Below, piece after piece: positions 50,269-63,294 of a DNA stretch of 64,000 bases. The notes under the pieces were generated by a model. The model had not been told where the DNA came from. It did not search any database and saw only the letters and a program-made list of their open reading frames with translations. Each line of letters begins with the position of its first letter. Position 1 is the first letter of the stretch. The stretch spans positions 1 through 64,000 of the forward strand of contig JAKZAN010000005.1 in assembly GCA_023053545.1 (NCBI GenBank). The letters are read 5' to 3'. The position numbers and the translations under genes are program-made. The DNA comes from Lepidurus packardi. Taxonomy: Eukaryota; Arthropoda; Branchiopoda; Notostraca; Triopsidae.

Positions 50269-52517
50269 TCCATTACGGACTGAATTAATTCCTTAAGGAC
50301 TGTATTAATTCCTTGCGGACTGAATTAATACCTTACGGACTGAATTAAATCCTTACGGACTGAATTAATTCCTTACGGACTGAATTAATTCCTTACGGAC
50401 TGAATTAAATCCTTACAGAATGAATTAATAACTTACGGACTGAATTAATTCCTTTCGGACTGAATTAATTCCTTACGGACTGAATTAATTCCTTACGGAC
50501 TGAATTAATTCCTTAATTCCTTAATTAATTCCTTACGGACTGAATTAATTTCATCCGGACTGAATTAATTCATTACGCACTTAATTAATCCATTACGGAC
50601 TGAATTAATTCCTTACGGACTGTATTAATTCCTTACGGACTGAATTAATTCCTTACGGACTTAATTAATTCCTCACGGACTGAATTAATTCATTACGGAC
50701 TGAATTAATTCATTACGGACTGAATTAATACCTCACGGACTGAATTAAATCCTTACGGACTGAATTAATTCCTTACGGACTTAATTAATTCCTTACGGAC
50801 TGAATTAATTCATTACGGACTGAATTAATTCCTTACGGACTGAATTAATTCCTTACGGACCTAATTAATTCCTTACGGACTGAATTAATTCCTTACGGAC
50901 TGAATTAATACCTTACGGACTGAATTAAATCCTTACAGACTGAATTAATTCCTTACGGACTGAATTAATTCCTTACGGACTGAATTAATTCCTTACGGAC
51001 TGAATTAATTCCTTACGGACTGAATTAATTCCTTACGGACTGAATTAATTCCTTAATTCCTTAATTAATTCCTTACGGACTGAATTAATTTCATCCGGAC
51101 TGAATTAATTCATTACGCACTTAATTAATCCATTACTGACTGAATTAATTCCTTACGGACTGTATTAATTCCTTACGGACTGAATTAATTAATTACGGAC
51201 TTAATTAATTCATTACGGACTGAATTAATTCATTACGGACTGAATTAAATCCTTACGGACTGAATTAATTCCTTACGGACTTAATTAATTCCTTACGGAC
51301 TGAATTAATTCATTACGGACTGAATTAATTCCTTACGGACTGAATTAATTCCTTACGGACCTAATTAATCCCTTACGGACGGAATTAATTCTTTACGGAC
51401 TTAATTAATTCCTTACGGACTTAATTAATTCCTTACGTACTTAATTAATTCCTTACGGTCTGAATTAATTCCGTACGGATTTATATAATTCCTTACGGAC
51501 TGAATTAATTCATTATGGACTTAATTAATTCCGTAAGGAATGAATGAATTAATTACGGACTGAAATAATTCCTTACGGACTAAATTAATTCCTTACGGAC
51601 TGAATTAATTCCTTACGGACTGTATTAATTCCTTACGAACTGAATTAATACCTTACGGACTGAATTAAATCATTACGGACTGAATTAATTCCTTACGGAC
51701 TTAATTCCTTACGGACTGAATTAATTCCGTACGGATTTTATTAATTCCTTACGGACTGAATTAATTCCTTACGAACTGAATTAATTCCTTACTGACTGAA
51801 TTAATTCCTTACGGACTGAATGAATTCCTTACGGACTGAATTAATTCCTTACGGACTGAATTAATTCCTTACGGACTGAATTAATTTCATCCGGACTGAA
51901 TTAATTCATTACGCACTTAATTAATCCATTACGGACTGAATTATTTCCTTACGTATTGAAGTTATTCCTTCCGGACTGAATTAATTCCTTACGGACTGAA
52001 TGAATTCCTTACGGACTGAATTAATTCCTTAATTCCTTAATTAATTCCTTACGGACTGAATTAATTTCATCCGGACTGAATTAATTCATTACGCACTTAA
52101 TTAATCCATTACGGACTGAATTAATTCCTTACGGACTGTATTAATTCCTTACGGACTGAATTAATTCCTTACGGACTTAATTAATTCCTTACGGACTGAA
52201 TTAATTCATTACGGACTGAATTAATACCTCACGGACTGAATTAAATCCTTACGGACTGAATTAATTCCTTACGGACTTAATTAATTCCTTACGGACTGAA
52301 TTAATTCATTACGGACTGAATTAATTCCTTACGGACTGAATTAATTCCTTACGGACCTAATTAATTCCTTACGGACGGAATTAATTCTTTACCGACTTAA
52401 TTAATTCCTTACGGACTTAATTAATTCCTTACGTACTTAATTAATTCCTTACGGTCTGAATTAATTCCGTACGGATTTAATTAATTCCTTACGGACTGAA
52501 TTAATTCATTATGGACT
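50269..52517 (+). repeat. Segmental duplicate, source-like copy (offset 9,662)
   Basis: It is colinear with 59,931-62,179. Shared private changes are CCTTAAGGACTGTATT then CCTTGCGG, TACAGAATG then TAACTTACGG, CCTTTCGG, and the 16-bp monomer at 51,698. Two 40-bp indels between 51,049 and 51,240 cancel, so the offset returns to 9,662. Its right part (from about 51,250) also matches 53,226-54,493 at offset 1,976. Confidence 0.88.
51698..51713 (+). repeat. 16-bp monomer lacking one AATT (representative)
   Basis: The monomer GACTTAATTCCTTACG has AATTAATT reduced to AATT, a 4-bp loss. The same event is at 53,674 and 61,360, both inside duplicates of this block at offsets 1,976 and 9,662. A separate GACTGAATTCC form is at 25,806. 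These four losses explain the only spacing changes of 4 in the window. Confidence 0.9.
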
Positions 52518-53040
52518 GAATTAATTCCTTACGGACTGAATTAATTCCTTAATTCCTTAATTAATTCCTTACGGACTGAATTAATTTCATCCGGACTGAA
52601 TTAATTCATTACGCACTTAATTAATCCATTACGGACTGAATTAATTCCTTACGGACTGTATTAATTCCTTACGGACTGAATTAATTCCTTACGGACTTAA
52701 TTAATTCCTCACGGACTGAATTAATTCATTACGGACTGAATTAATTCATTACGGACTGAATTAATACCTCACGGACTGAATTAAATCCTTACGGACTGAA
52801 TTAATTCCTTACGGACTTAATTAATTCCTTACGGACTGAATTAATTCATTACGGACTGAATTAATTCCTTACGGACTGAATTAATTCCTTACGGACCTAA
52901 TTAATTCCTTACGGACTGAATTAATTCCTTACGGACTGAATTAATACCTTACGGACTTAATTAAATCCTTACAGACTGAATTAATTCCTTACGGACTGAA
53001 TTAATTCCTTACGGACTGAATTAATTCCTTACGGACTGAA

Positions 53041-54790
53041 TTAATTCATTACGCACTTAATTAATCCATTACGGACTGAATTAATTCCTTACGGACTGTA
53101 TTAATTCCTTACGGACTGAATTAATTCCTTACGGACTTAATTAATTCCTTACGGACTGAATTAATTCATTACGGACTGAATTAATTCATTACGGACTGAA
53201 TTAATACCTCACGGACTGAATTAAATCCTTACGGACTGAATTAATTCCTTACGGACTTAATTAATTCCTTACGGACTGAATTAATTCATTACGGACTGAA
53301 TTAATTCCTTACGGACTGAATTAATTCCTTACGGACCTAATTAATTCCTTACGGACGGAATTAATTCTTTACGGACTTAATTAATTCCTTACGGACTTAA
53401 TTAATTCCTTACGTACTTAATTAATTCCTTACGGTCTGAATTAATTCCGTACGGATTTATATAATTCCTTACGGACTGAATTAATTCATTATGGACTTAA
53501 TTAATTCCGTAAGGAATGAATGAATTAATTACGGACTGAAATAATTCCTTACGGACTAAATTAATTCCTTACGGACTGAATTAATTCCTTACGGACTGTA
53601 TTAATTCCTTACGGACTGAATTAATACCTTACGGACTGAATTAAATCATTACGGACTGAATTAATTCCTTACGGACTTAATTCCTTACGGACTGAATTAA
53701 TTCCGTACGGATTTTATTAATTCCTTACGGACTGAATTAATTCCTTACGAACTGAATTAATTCCTTACTGACTGAATTAATTCCTTACGGACTGAATGAA
53801 TTCCTTACGGACTGAATTAATTCCTTACGGACTGAATTAATTCCTTACGGACTGAATTAATTTCATCCGGACTGAATTAATTCATTACGCACTTAATTAA
53901 TCCATTACGGACTGAATTATTTCCTTACGTATTGAAGTTATTCCTTCCGGACTGAATTAATTCCTTACGGACTGAATGAATTCCTTACGGACTGAATTAA
54001 TTCCTTAATTCCTTAATTAATTCCTTACGGACTGAATTAATTTCATCCGGACTGAATTAATTCATTACGCACTTAATTAATCCATTACGGACTGAATTAA
54101 TTCCTTACGGACTGTATTAATTCCTTACGGACTGAATTAATTCCTTACGGACTTAATTAATTCCTTACGGACTGAATTAATTCATTACGGACTGAATTAA
54201 TACCTCACGGACTGAATTAAATCCTTACGGACTGAATTAATTCCTTACGGACTTAATTAATTCCTTACGGACTGAATTAATTCATTACGGACTGAATTAA
54301 TTCCTTACGGACTGAATTAATTCCTTACGGACCTAATTAATTCCTTACGGACGGAATTAATTCTTTACGGACTTAATTAATTCCTTACGGACTTAATTAA
54401 TTCCTTACGTACTTAATTAATTCCTTACGGTCTGAATTAATTCCGTACGGATTTAATTAATTCCTTACGGACTGAATTAATTCATTATGGACTTAATTAA
54501 TTCCGTAAGGAATGAATGAATTAATTACGGACTGAAATAATTCCTTACGGACTAAATTAATTCCTTACGGACTGAATTAATTCCTTACGGACTGTATTAA
54601 TTCCTTACGGACTGAATTAATACCTTACGGACTGAATTAAATCCTTACGGACTGAATTAATTCCTTACGGACTTAATTAATTCCTTACGGACTGAATTAA
54701 TTCCGTACGGATTTTATTAATTCCTTACGGACTGAATTAATTCCTTACGAACTGAATTAATTCCTTACTGACTGAATTAATTCCTTACGG
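53041..54790 (+). repeat. Segmental duplicate (offset 7,686 to 60.7-62.5 kb)
   Basis: It is colinear with 60,727-62,476. The 16-bp monomer, GATTTATATAATTCC, swap join and GTAA dyads (53,509 and 54,505) fall at exactly corresponding places. The left edge is where the downstream copy has TTTCATCCGG and this one has plain monomers. Confidence 0.88.
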
Positions 54791-55340
54791 ACTGAATTAA
54801 TTCCTTACGGACTTAATTAATTCCTTACGGACTGAATTAATTCATTACGGACTGAATTAATACCTCACGGACTGAATTAAATCCTTACGGACTGAATTAA
54901 TTCCTTACGGACTTAATTAATTCCTTACGGACTGAATTAATTCATTACGGACTGAATTAATTCCTTACGGACTGAATTAATTCCTTACGGACCTAATTAA
55001 TTCCTTACGGACGGAATTAATTCTTTACGGACTTAATTAATTCCTTACGGACTTAATTAATTCCTTACGTACTTAATTAATTCCTTACGGTCTGAATTAA
55101 TTCCGTACGGATTTAATTAATTCCTTACGGACTGAATTAATTCATTATGGACTTAATTAATTCCTTACGGACTGAATTAATTCCTTACGGACCTAATTAA
55201 TTCCTTACGGACGGAATTAATTCTTTACGGACTGAATTAATTCCTTACGAACTGAATTAATTCCTTACTGACTGAATTAATTCCTTACGGACTGAATTAA
55301 TTCCTTACGGACCTAATTAATTCCTTACGGACGGAATTAA
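54721..55340 (+). repeat. 620-bp HOR (31 monomers), copy 1
   Basis: The order is TACGAACTG, TTACTGACTG, TTCATTACGG, TACCTCACGG, AAATCC, GGACCTAATT, GGACGGAATT, TTCTTTACGG, TACGTACTT, GGTCTG, TTCCGTACGGATTTAATT, TTCATTATGG. The unit restarts at 55,341. Further copies start at 56,611, 58,021 and 58,641. No marker or join lies inside, so phase is unbroken. Confidence 0.87.
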
Positions 55341-56068
55341 TTCCTTACGGACTGAATTAATTCCTTACGAACTGAATTAATTCCTTACTGACTGAATTAA
55401 TTCCTTACGGACTGAATTAATTCCTTACGGACTTAATTAATTCCTTACGGACTGAATTAATTCATTACGGACTGAATTAATACCTCACGGACTGAATTAA
55501 ATCCTTACGGACTGAATTAATTCCTTACGGACTTAATTAATTCCTTACGGACTGAATTAATTCATTACGGACTGAATTAATTCCTTACGGACTGAATTAA
55601 TTCCTTACGGACCTAATTAATTCCTTACGGACGGAATTAATTCTTTACGGACTTAATTAATTCCTTACGGACTTAATTAATTCCTTACGTACTTAATTAA
55701 TTCCTTACGGTCTGAATTAATTCCGTACGGATTTAATTAATTCCTTACGGACTGAATTAATTCATTATGGACTTAATTAATTCCGTAAGGAATGAATGAA
55801 TTAATTACGGACTGAAATAATTCCTTACGGACTAAATTAATTCCTTACGGACTGAATTAATTCCTTACGGACTGTATTAATTCCTTACGGACTGAATTAA
55901 TTCCGTAAGGAATGAATGAATTTATTACGGACTGAAATAATTCCTTACGGACTAAATTAATTCCTTACGAACTGAATTAATTCCTTACGGACTGAATTAA
56001 TTAATTACGGACTGAATTAATTCCTTACGGACTGAATTAATTCCTTACGGACTGAATTAATTCTTTAG
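55341..56068 (+). repeat. 620-bp HOR, copy 2, and exit to marker
   Basis: It repeats 54,721-55,160 as 55,341-55,780, then leaves through two GTAA dyads 120 bp apart (55,785 and 55,905; the second has GAATGAATTTATTACGG). The same dyad pair is at 49,502/49,622 and 59,285/59,405, in each case followed by TTAATTACGG; the 56.0-kb and 59.5-kb copies then lead to a type-B marker. Confidence 0.86.
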
Positions 56069-56151
56069 GATTGATTGAATTCCTTTCTTACTGAAAAAAT
56101 TCCTTACGGACTGAATTAATTCCTTAATTAATTCCTTACGGACTGAATTAA
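56069..56151 (+). repeat. Type-B marker with GAAAAAATTCC and short join
   Basis: After this marker the next monomer is TACTGAAAAAATTCCTTACG, followed one monomer later by the 8-bp short join. The same composite occurs after the markers at 41,541 (AACTGAAAAA), 43,431, 45,360, 47,388 (CCTCACGG), 57,479 and 59,569. It marks one lineage of HOR that spans domains III and IV. The A-run is A6, except at 45,360, where it is A7. Confidence 0.85.
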
Positions 56152-57478
56152 TTTCATACGGACTGAATTAATTCATTACGGACTTAATTAATCCAATACG
56201 GACTGAATTAATTCCTTACGGACTTAATTAATTCCTTACGGACTGTATAAATTCCTTACGGACTGAATTAATTCCTTACGGACTGAATTAGTTCCTTACG
56301 GACTGAATTAATTCTTTAAAATTGATTGAATTCCTTTCTTACTGAATTAATTCCTTACGGACTGAAAGAATTCCTTACGGACTTAATTAATTTCATACGG
56401 ACTGAATTAATTTCATACGGACTGAAATAATTCCTTACGGACTAAATTAATTCCTTACGGACTGAATTAATTCCTTACGGACTGTATTAATTCCTTACGG
56501 ACTGAATTAATACCTTACGGACTGAATTAAATCCTTACGGACTGAATTAATTCCTTACGGACTTAATTAATTCCTTACGGACTGAATTAATTCCGTACGG
56601 ATTTTATTAATTCCTTACGGACTGAATTAATTCCTTACGAACTGAATTAATTCCTTACTGACTGAATTAATTCCTTACGGACTGAATTAATTCCTTACGG
56701 ACTTAATTAATTCCTTACGGACTGAATTAATTCATTACGGACTGAATTAATACCTCACGGACTGAATTAAATCCTTACGGACTGAATTAATTCCTTACGG
56801 ACTTAATTAATTCCTTACGGACTGAATTAATTCATTACGGACTGAATTAATTCCTTACGGACTGAATTAATTCCTTACGGACCTAATTAATTCCTTACGG
56901 ACGGAATTAATTCTTTACGGACTTAATTAATTCCTTACGGACTTAATTAATTCCTTACGTACTTAATTAATTCCTTACGGTCTGAATTAATTCCGTACGG
57001 ATTTAATTAATTCCTTACGGACTGAATTAATTCATTATGGACTTAATTAATTCCTTACGGACTGAATTAATTCCTTACGGACCTAATTAATTCCTTACGT
57101 ACGGAATTAATTCTTTACGGACTGAATTAATTCCTTACGAACTGAATTAATTCCTTACTGACTGAATTAATTCCTTACGGACTGAATTAATTCCTTACGG
57201 ACCTAATTAATTCCTTACGGACTGAAATAATTCCTTACGGACTAAATTAATTCCTTACGGACTGAATTAATTCCTTACGGACTGTATTAATTCCTTACGG
57301 ACTGAATTAATTCCGTAAGGAATGAATGAATTTATTACGGACTGAAATAATTCCTTACGGACTAAATTAATTCCTTACGAACTGAATTAATTCCTTACGG
57401 ACTGAATTAATTAATTACGGACTGAATTAATTCCTTACGGACTGAATTAATTCCTTACGGACTGAATTAATTCTTTAG
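56069..57478 (+). repeat. 1,410-bp HOR, copy 1
   Basis: It is bounded by type-B markers, with the TTTAAAATTG marker 251 bp inside. The first 1,155 bp match 57,479-58,633 at offset 1,410, including the private TTCCTTACGTACGG (57,091 and 58,501). The last part, from about 57,223, matches 59,313-59,568 at offset 2,090. Confidence 0.9.
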
Positions 57479-59568
57479 GATTGATTGAATTCCTTTCTTA
57501 CTGAAAAAATTCCTTACGGACTGAATTAATTCCTTAATTAATTCCTTACGGACTGAATTAATTTCATACGGACTGAATTAATTCATTACGGACTTAATTA
57601 ATCCAATACGGACTGAATTAATTCCTTACGGACTTAATTAATTCCTTACGGACTGTATAAATTCCTTACGGACTGAATTAATTCCTTACGGACTGAATTA
57701 GTTCCTTACGGACTGAATTAATTCTTTAAAATTGATTGAATTCCTTTCTTACTGAATTAATTCCTTACGGACTGAAAGAATTCCTTACGGACTTAATTAA
57801 TTTCATACGGACTGAATTAATTTCATACGGACTGAAATAATTCCTTACGGACTAAATTAATTCCTTACGGACTGAATTAATTCCTTACGGACTGTATTAA
57901 TTCCTTACGGACTGAATTAATACCTTACGGACTGAATTAAATCCTTACGGACTGAATTAATTCCTTACGGACTTAATTAATTCCTTACGGACTGAATTAA
58001 TTCCGTACGGATTTTATTAATTCCTTACGGACTGAATTAATTCCTTACGAACTGAATTAATTCCTTACTGACTGAATTAATTCCTTACGGACTGAATTAA
58101 TTCCTTACGGACTTAATTAATTCCTTACGGACTGAATTAATTCATTACGGACTGAATTAATACCTCACGGACTGAATTAAATCCTTACGGACTGAATTAA
58201 TTCCTTACGGACTTAATTAATTCCTTACGGACTGAATTAATTCATTACGGACTGAATTAATTCCTTACGGACTGAATTAATTCCTTACGGACCTAATTAA
58301 TTCCTTACGGACGGAATTAATTCTTTACGGACTTAATTAATTCCTTACGGACTTAATTAATTCCTTACGTACTTAATTAATTCCTTACGGTCTGAATTAA
58401 TTCCGTACGGATTTAATTAATTCCTTACGGACTGAATTAATTCATTATGGACTTAATTAATTCCTTACGGACTGAATTAATTCCTTACGGACCTAATTAA
58501 TTCCTTACGTACGGAATTAATTCTTTACGGACTGAATTAATTCCTTACGAACTGAATTAATTCCTTACTGACTGAATTAATTCCTTACGGACTGAATTAA
58601 TTCCTTACGGACCTAATTAATTCCTTACGGACGGAATTAATTCCTTACGGACTGAATTAATTCCTTACGAACTGAATTAATTCCTTACTGACTGAATTAA
58701 TTCCTTACATACTGAATTAATTCCTTACGGACTTAATTAATTCCTTACGGACTGAATTAATTCATTACGGACTGAATTAATACCTCACGGACTGAATTAA
58801 ATCCTTACGGACTGAATTAATTCCTTACGGACTTAATTAATTCCTTACGGACTGAATTAATTCATAACGGACTGAATTAATTCCTTACGGACTGAATTAA
58901 TTCCTTACGGACCTAATTAATTCCTTACGGACGGAATTAATTCTTTACGGACTTAATTAATTCCTTACGGACTTAATTAATTCCTTACGTACTTAATTAA
59001 TTCCTTACGGTCTGAATTAATTCCGTACGGATTTAATTAATTCCTTACGGACTGAATTAATTCATTATGGACTTAATTAATTCCTTACGGACTGAATTAA
59101 TTCCTTACGGACCTAATTAATTCCTTACGGACGGAATTAATTCTTTACGGACTTAATTAATTCCTTACGGACTTAATTAATTCCTTACGTACTTAATTAA
59201 TTCCTTACGGTCTGAATTAATTCCGTACGGATTTAATTAATTCCTTACGGACTGAATTAATTCATTATGGACTTAATTAATTCCGTAAGGAATGAATGAA
59301 TTAATTACGGACTGAAATAATTCCTTACGGACTAAATTAATTCCTTACGGACTGAATTAATTCCTTACGGACTGTATTAATTCCTTACGGACTGAATTAA
59401 TTCCGTAAGGAATGAATGAATTTATTACGGACTGAAATAATTCCTTACGGACTAAATTAATTCCTTACGAACTGAATTAATTCCTTACGGACTGAATTAA
59501 TTAATTACGGACTGAATTAATTCCTTACGGACTGAATTAATTCCTTACGGACTGAATTAATTCTTTAG
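57479..59568 (+). repeat. 1,410-bp HOR, copy 2, with 680-bp insertion
   Basis: It is the same as copy 1 but 680 bp longer (34 monomers), because a further 620-bp HOR copy and part of a 200-bp tandem repeat lie between about 58,634 and 59,313. Both ends agree with copy 1, so the extra material was gained or lost by in-register exchange. Confidence 0.88.
58881..59280 (+). repeat. 200-bp tandem duplication
   Basis: Ten monomers running from GGACCTAATT and GGACGGAATT to TTCATTATGG are present twice (58,881-59,080 and 59,081-59,280). I see no difference between the copies. Confidence 0.9.
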
Positions 59569-59926
59569 GATTGATTGAATTCCTTTCTTACTGAAAAAAT
59601 TCCTTACGGACTGAATTAATTCCTTAATTAATTCCTTACGGACTGAATTAATTTCATACGGACTGAATTAATTCATTACGGACTTAATTAATCCAATACG
59701 GACTGAATTAATTCCTTACGGACTTAATTAATTCCTTACGGACTGTATAAATTCCTTACGGACTGAATTAATTCCTTACGGACTGAATTAGTTCCTTACG
59801 GACTGAATTAATTCTTTAAAATTGATTGAATTCCTTTCTTACTGAATTAATTCCTTACGGACTGAAAGAATTCCTTACGGACTTAATTAATTTCATACGG
59901 ACTGAATTAATTTCATACGGACTGAA
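59569..59926 (+). repeat. Third copy of the 1,410-bp HOR head, ending at a junction
   Basis: It matches 56,069-56,426 (offset 3,500) with both markers, then departs at about 59,927, where TTAATCCATTACGG replaces GAAATAATTCC. Relative to 49,978 onward, the same place is a 180-bp (nine-monomer) deletion that brings the sequence into line with 50,269. Confidence 0.85.
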
Positions 59927-59930
59927 TTAA

Positions 59931-62476
59931 TCCATTACGGACTGAATTAATTCCTTAAGGACTGTATTAATTCCTTGCGGACTGAATTAATACCTTACGG
60001 ACTGAATTAAATCCTTACGGACTGAATTAATTCCTTACGGACTGAATTAATTCCTTACGGACTGAATTAAATCCTTACAGAATGAATTAATAACTTACGG
60101 ACTGAATTAATTCCTTTCGGACTGAATTAATTCCTTACAGACTGAATTAATTCCTTACGGACTGAATTAATTCCTTAATTCCTTAATTAATTCCTTACGG
60201 ACTGAATTAATTTCATCCGGACTGAATTAATTCATTACGCACTTAATTAATCCATTACGGACTGAATTAATTCCTTACGGACTGTATTAATTCCTTACGG
60301 ACTGAATTAATTCCTTACGGACTTAATTAATTCCTCACGGACTGAATTAATTCATTACGGACTGAATTAATTCATTACGGACTGAATTAATACCTCACGG
60401 ACTGAATTAAATCCTTACGGACTGAATTAATTCCTTACGGACTTAATTAATTCCTTACGGACTGAATTAATTCATTACGGACTGAATTAATTCCTTACGG
60501 ACTGAATTAATTCCTTACGGACCTAATTAATTCCTTACGGACTGAATTAATTCCTTACGGACTGAATTAATACCTTACGGACTGAATTAAATCCTTACAG
60601 ACTGAATTAATTCCTTACGGACTGAATTAATTCCTTACGGACTGAATTAATTCCTTACGGACTGAATTAATTCCTTAATTCCTTAATTAATTCCTTACGG
60701 ACTGAATTAATTTCATCCGGACTGAATTAATTCATTACGCACTTAATTAATCCATTACGGACTGAATTAATTCCTTACGGACTGTATTAATTCCTTACGG
60801 ACTGAATTAATTCCTTACGGACTTAATTAATTCCTTACGGACTGAATTAATTCATTACGGACTGAATTAATTCATTACGGACTGAATTAATACCTCACGG
60901 ACTGAATTAAATCCTTACGGACTGAATTAATTCCTTACGGACTTAATTAATTCCTTACGGACTGAATTAATTCATTACGGACTGAATTAATTCCTTACGG
61001 ACTGAATTAATTCCTTACGGACCTAATTAATTCCTTACGGACGGAATTAATTCTTTACGGACTTAATTAATTCCTTACGGACTTAATTAATTCCTTACGT
61101 ACTTAATTAATTCCTTACGGTCTGAATTAATTCCGTACGGATTTATATAATTCCTTACGGACTGAATTAATTCATTATGGACTTAATTAATTCCGTAAGG
61201 AATGAATGAATTAATTACGGACTGAAATAATTCCTTACGGACTAAATTAATTCCTTACGGACTGAATTAATTCCTTACGGACTGTATTAATTCCTTACGG
61301 ACTGAATTAATACCTTACGGACTGAATTAAATCATTACGGACTGAATTAATTCCTTACGGACTTAATTCCTTACGGACTGAATTAATTCCGTACGGATTT
61401 TATTAATTCCTTACGGACTGAATTAATTCCTTACGAACTGAATTAATTCCTTACTGACTGAATTAATTCCTTACGGACTGAATGAATTCCTTACGGACTG
61501 AATTAATTCCTTACGGACTGAATTAATTCCTTACGGACTGAATTAATTTCATCCGGACTGAATTAATTCATTACGCACTTAATTAATCCATTACGGACTG
61601 AATTATTTCCTTACGTATTGAAGTTATTCCTTCCGGACTGAATTAATTCCTTACGGACTGAATGAATTCCTTACGGACTGAATTAATTCCTTAATTCCTT
61701 AATTAATTCCTTACGGACTGAATTAATTTCATCCGGACTGAATTAATTCATTACGCACTTAATTAATCCATTACGGACTGAATTAATTCCTTACGGACTG
61801 TATTAATTCCTTACGGACTGAATTAATTCCTTACGGACTTAATTAATTCCTTACGGACTGAATTAATTCATTACGGACTGAATTAATACCTCACGGACTG
61901 AATTAAATCCTTACGGACTGAATTAATTCCTTACGGACTTAATTAATTCCTTACGGACTGAATTAATTCATTACGGACTGAATTAATTCCTTACGGACTG
62001 AATTAATTCCTTACGGACCTAATTAATTCCTTACGGACGGAATTAATTCTTTACGGACTTAATTAATTCCTTACGGACTTAATTAATTCCTTACGTACTT
62101 AATTAATTCCTTACGGTCTGAATTAATTCCGTACGGATTTAATTAATTCCTTACGGACTGAATTAATTCATTATGGACTTAATTAATTCCGTAAGGAATG
62201 AATGAATTAATTACGGACTGAAATAATTCCTTACGGACTAAATTAATTCCTTACGGACTGAATTAATTCCTTACGGACTGTATTAATTCCTTACGGACTG
62301 AATTAATACCTTACGGACTGAATTAAATCCTTACGGACTGAATTAATTCCTTACGGACTTAATTAATTCCTTACGGACTGAATTAATTCCGTACGGATTT
62401 TATTAATTCCTTACGGACTGAATTAATTCCTTACGAACTGAATTAATTCCTTACTGACTGAATTAATTCCTTACGG
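59931..62476 (+). repeat. Segmental duplicate, downstream copy
   Basis: The left and middle parts match 50,269-52,517 (offset 9,662) and the middle and right parts match 53,041-54,790 (offset 7,686). Where the two sources overlap they agree with each other, so the block descends from a longer HOR of which this may be the most complete copy. TTCCTTACAGACTG near 60,136 is private. Confidence 0.85.
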
Positions 62477-63294
62477 ACTGAATGAATTCCTTACGGACAG
62501 AATTAATTCCTTACGGACTGAATTAATTCCTTACGGACTGAATTAATTTCATCCGGACTGAATTAATTCATTACGCACTTAATTAATCCATTACGGACTG
62601 AATTATTTCCTTACGTATTGAAGTTATTCCTTACGGACTGAATTAATTCCTTACGGACTTAATTAATTCCTTACGGACTGAATTAATTCATTACGGACTG
62701 AATTAATTCCTTACGGACTGAATTAATTCCTTACGGACCTAATTAATTCCTTACGGACGGAATTAATTCTTTACGGACTTAATTAATTCCTTACGGACTT
62801 AATTAATTCCTTACGTACTTAATTAATTCCTTACGGTCTGAATTAATTCCGTACGGATTTATATAATTCCTTACGGACTGAATTAATTCATTATGGACTT
62901 AATTAATTCCGTAAGGAATGAATGAATTAATTACGGACTGAAATAATTCCTTACGGACTAAATTAATTCCTTACGGACTGAATTAATTCCTTACGGACTG
63001 TATTAATTCCTTACGGACTGAATTAATTCCTTACGGACTGAATTAATTCATTACGGACTGAATTAATTCCTTACGGACTGAATTAATTTCTTACGGACTG
63101 AATTAATTCATTATGGACTTAATTAATTCCGTAAGGAATGAATGAATTAATTACGGACTGAAATAATTCCTTACGGACTAAATTAATTCCTTACGGACTG
63201 AATTAATTCCTTATGGACTGAATTAATTCCTTACGGACTGAATTAATTCCTTACGGACTGAATTATTTCCTTACGGACTGAATTAATTCTTTAG

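Larger units (their letters stand above)
49978..63294 (+). repeat. Array domain IV: recent large duplications, few markers
   Basis: This domain is built from long near-identical blocks at offsets of 620, 1,410, 1,976, 2,090, 7,686 and 9,662 bp. Type-B markers occur only at 49,978; 56,069; 56,320; 57,479; 57,730; 59,569 and 59,820, leaving marker-free runs of 6.1 kb and 3.5 kb. Frequent variants are TACCTCACGG, GGACCTAATTAATT, GGACGGAATTAATT, TACGTACTTAATT and GGACTGTATTAATT in a fixed order. Because the marker is absent from the amplified blocks, homogenisation here used a different HOR from that of domain I. Confidence 0.8.

Noticed and set aside
51476-51492. TATA box (TTTATATAATT)
   Set aside because: It is a variant monomer also found at 53,456, 61,142 and 62,858 within copied blocks. 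No gene or initiator lies nearby.
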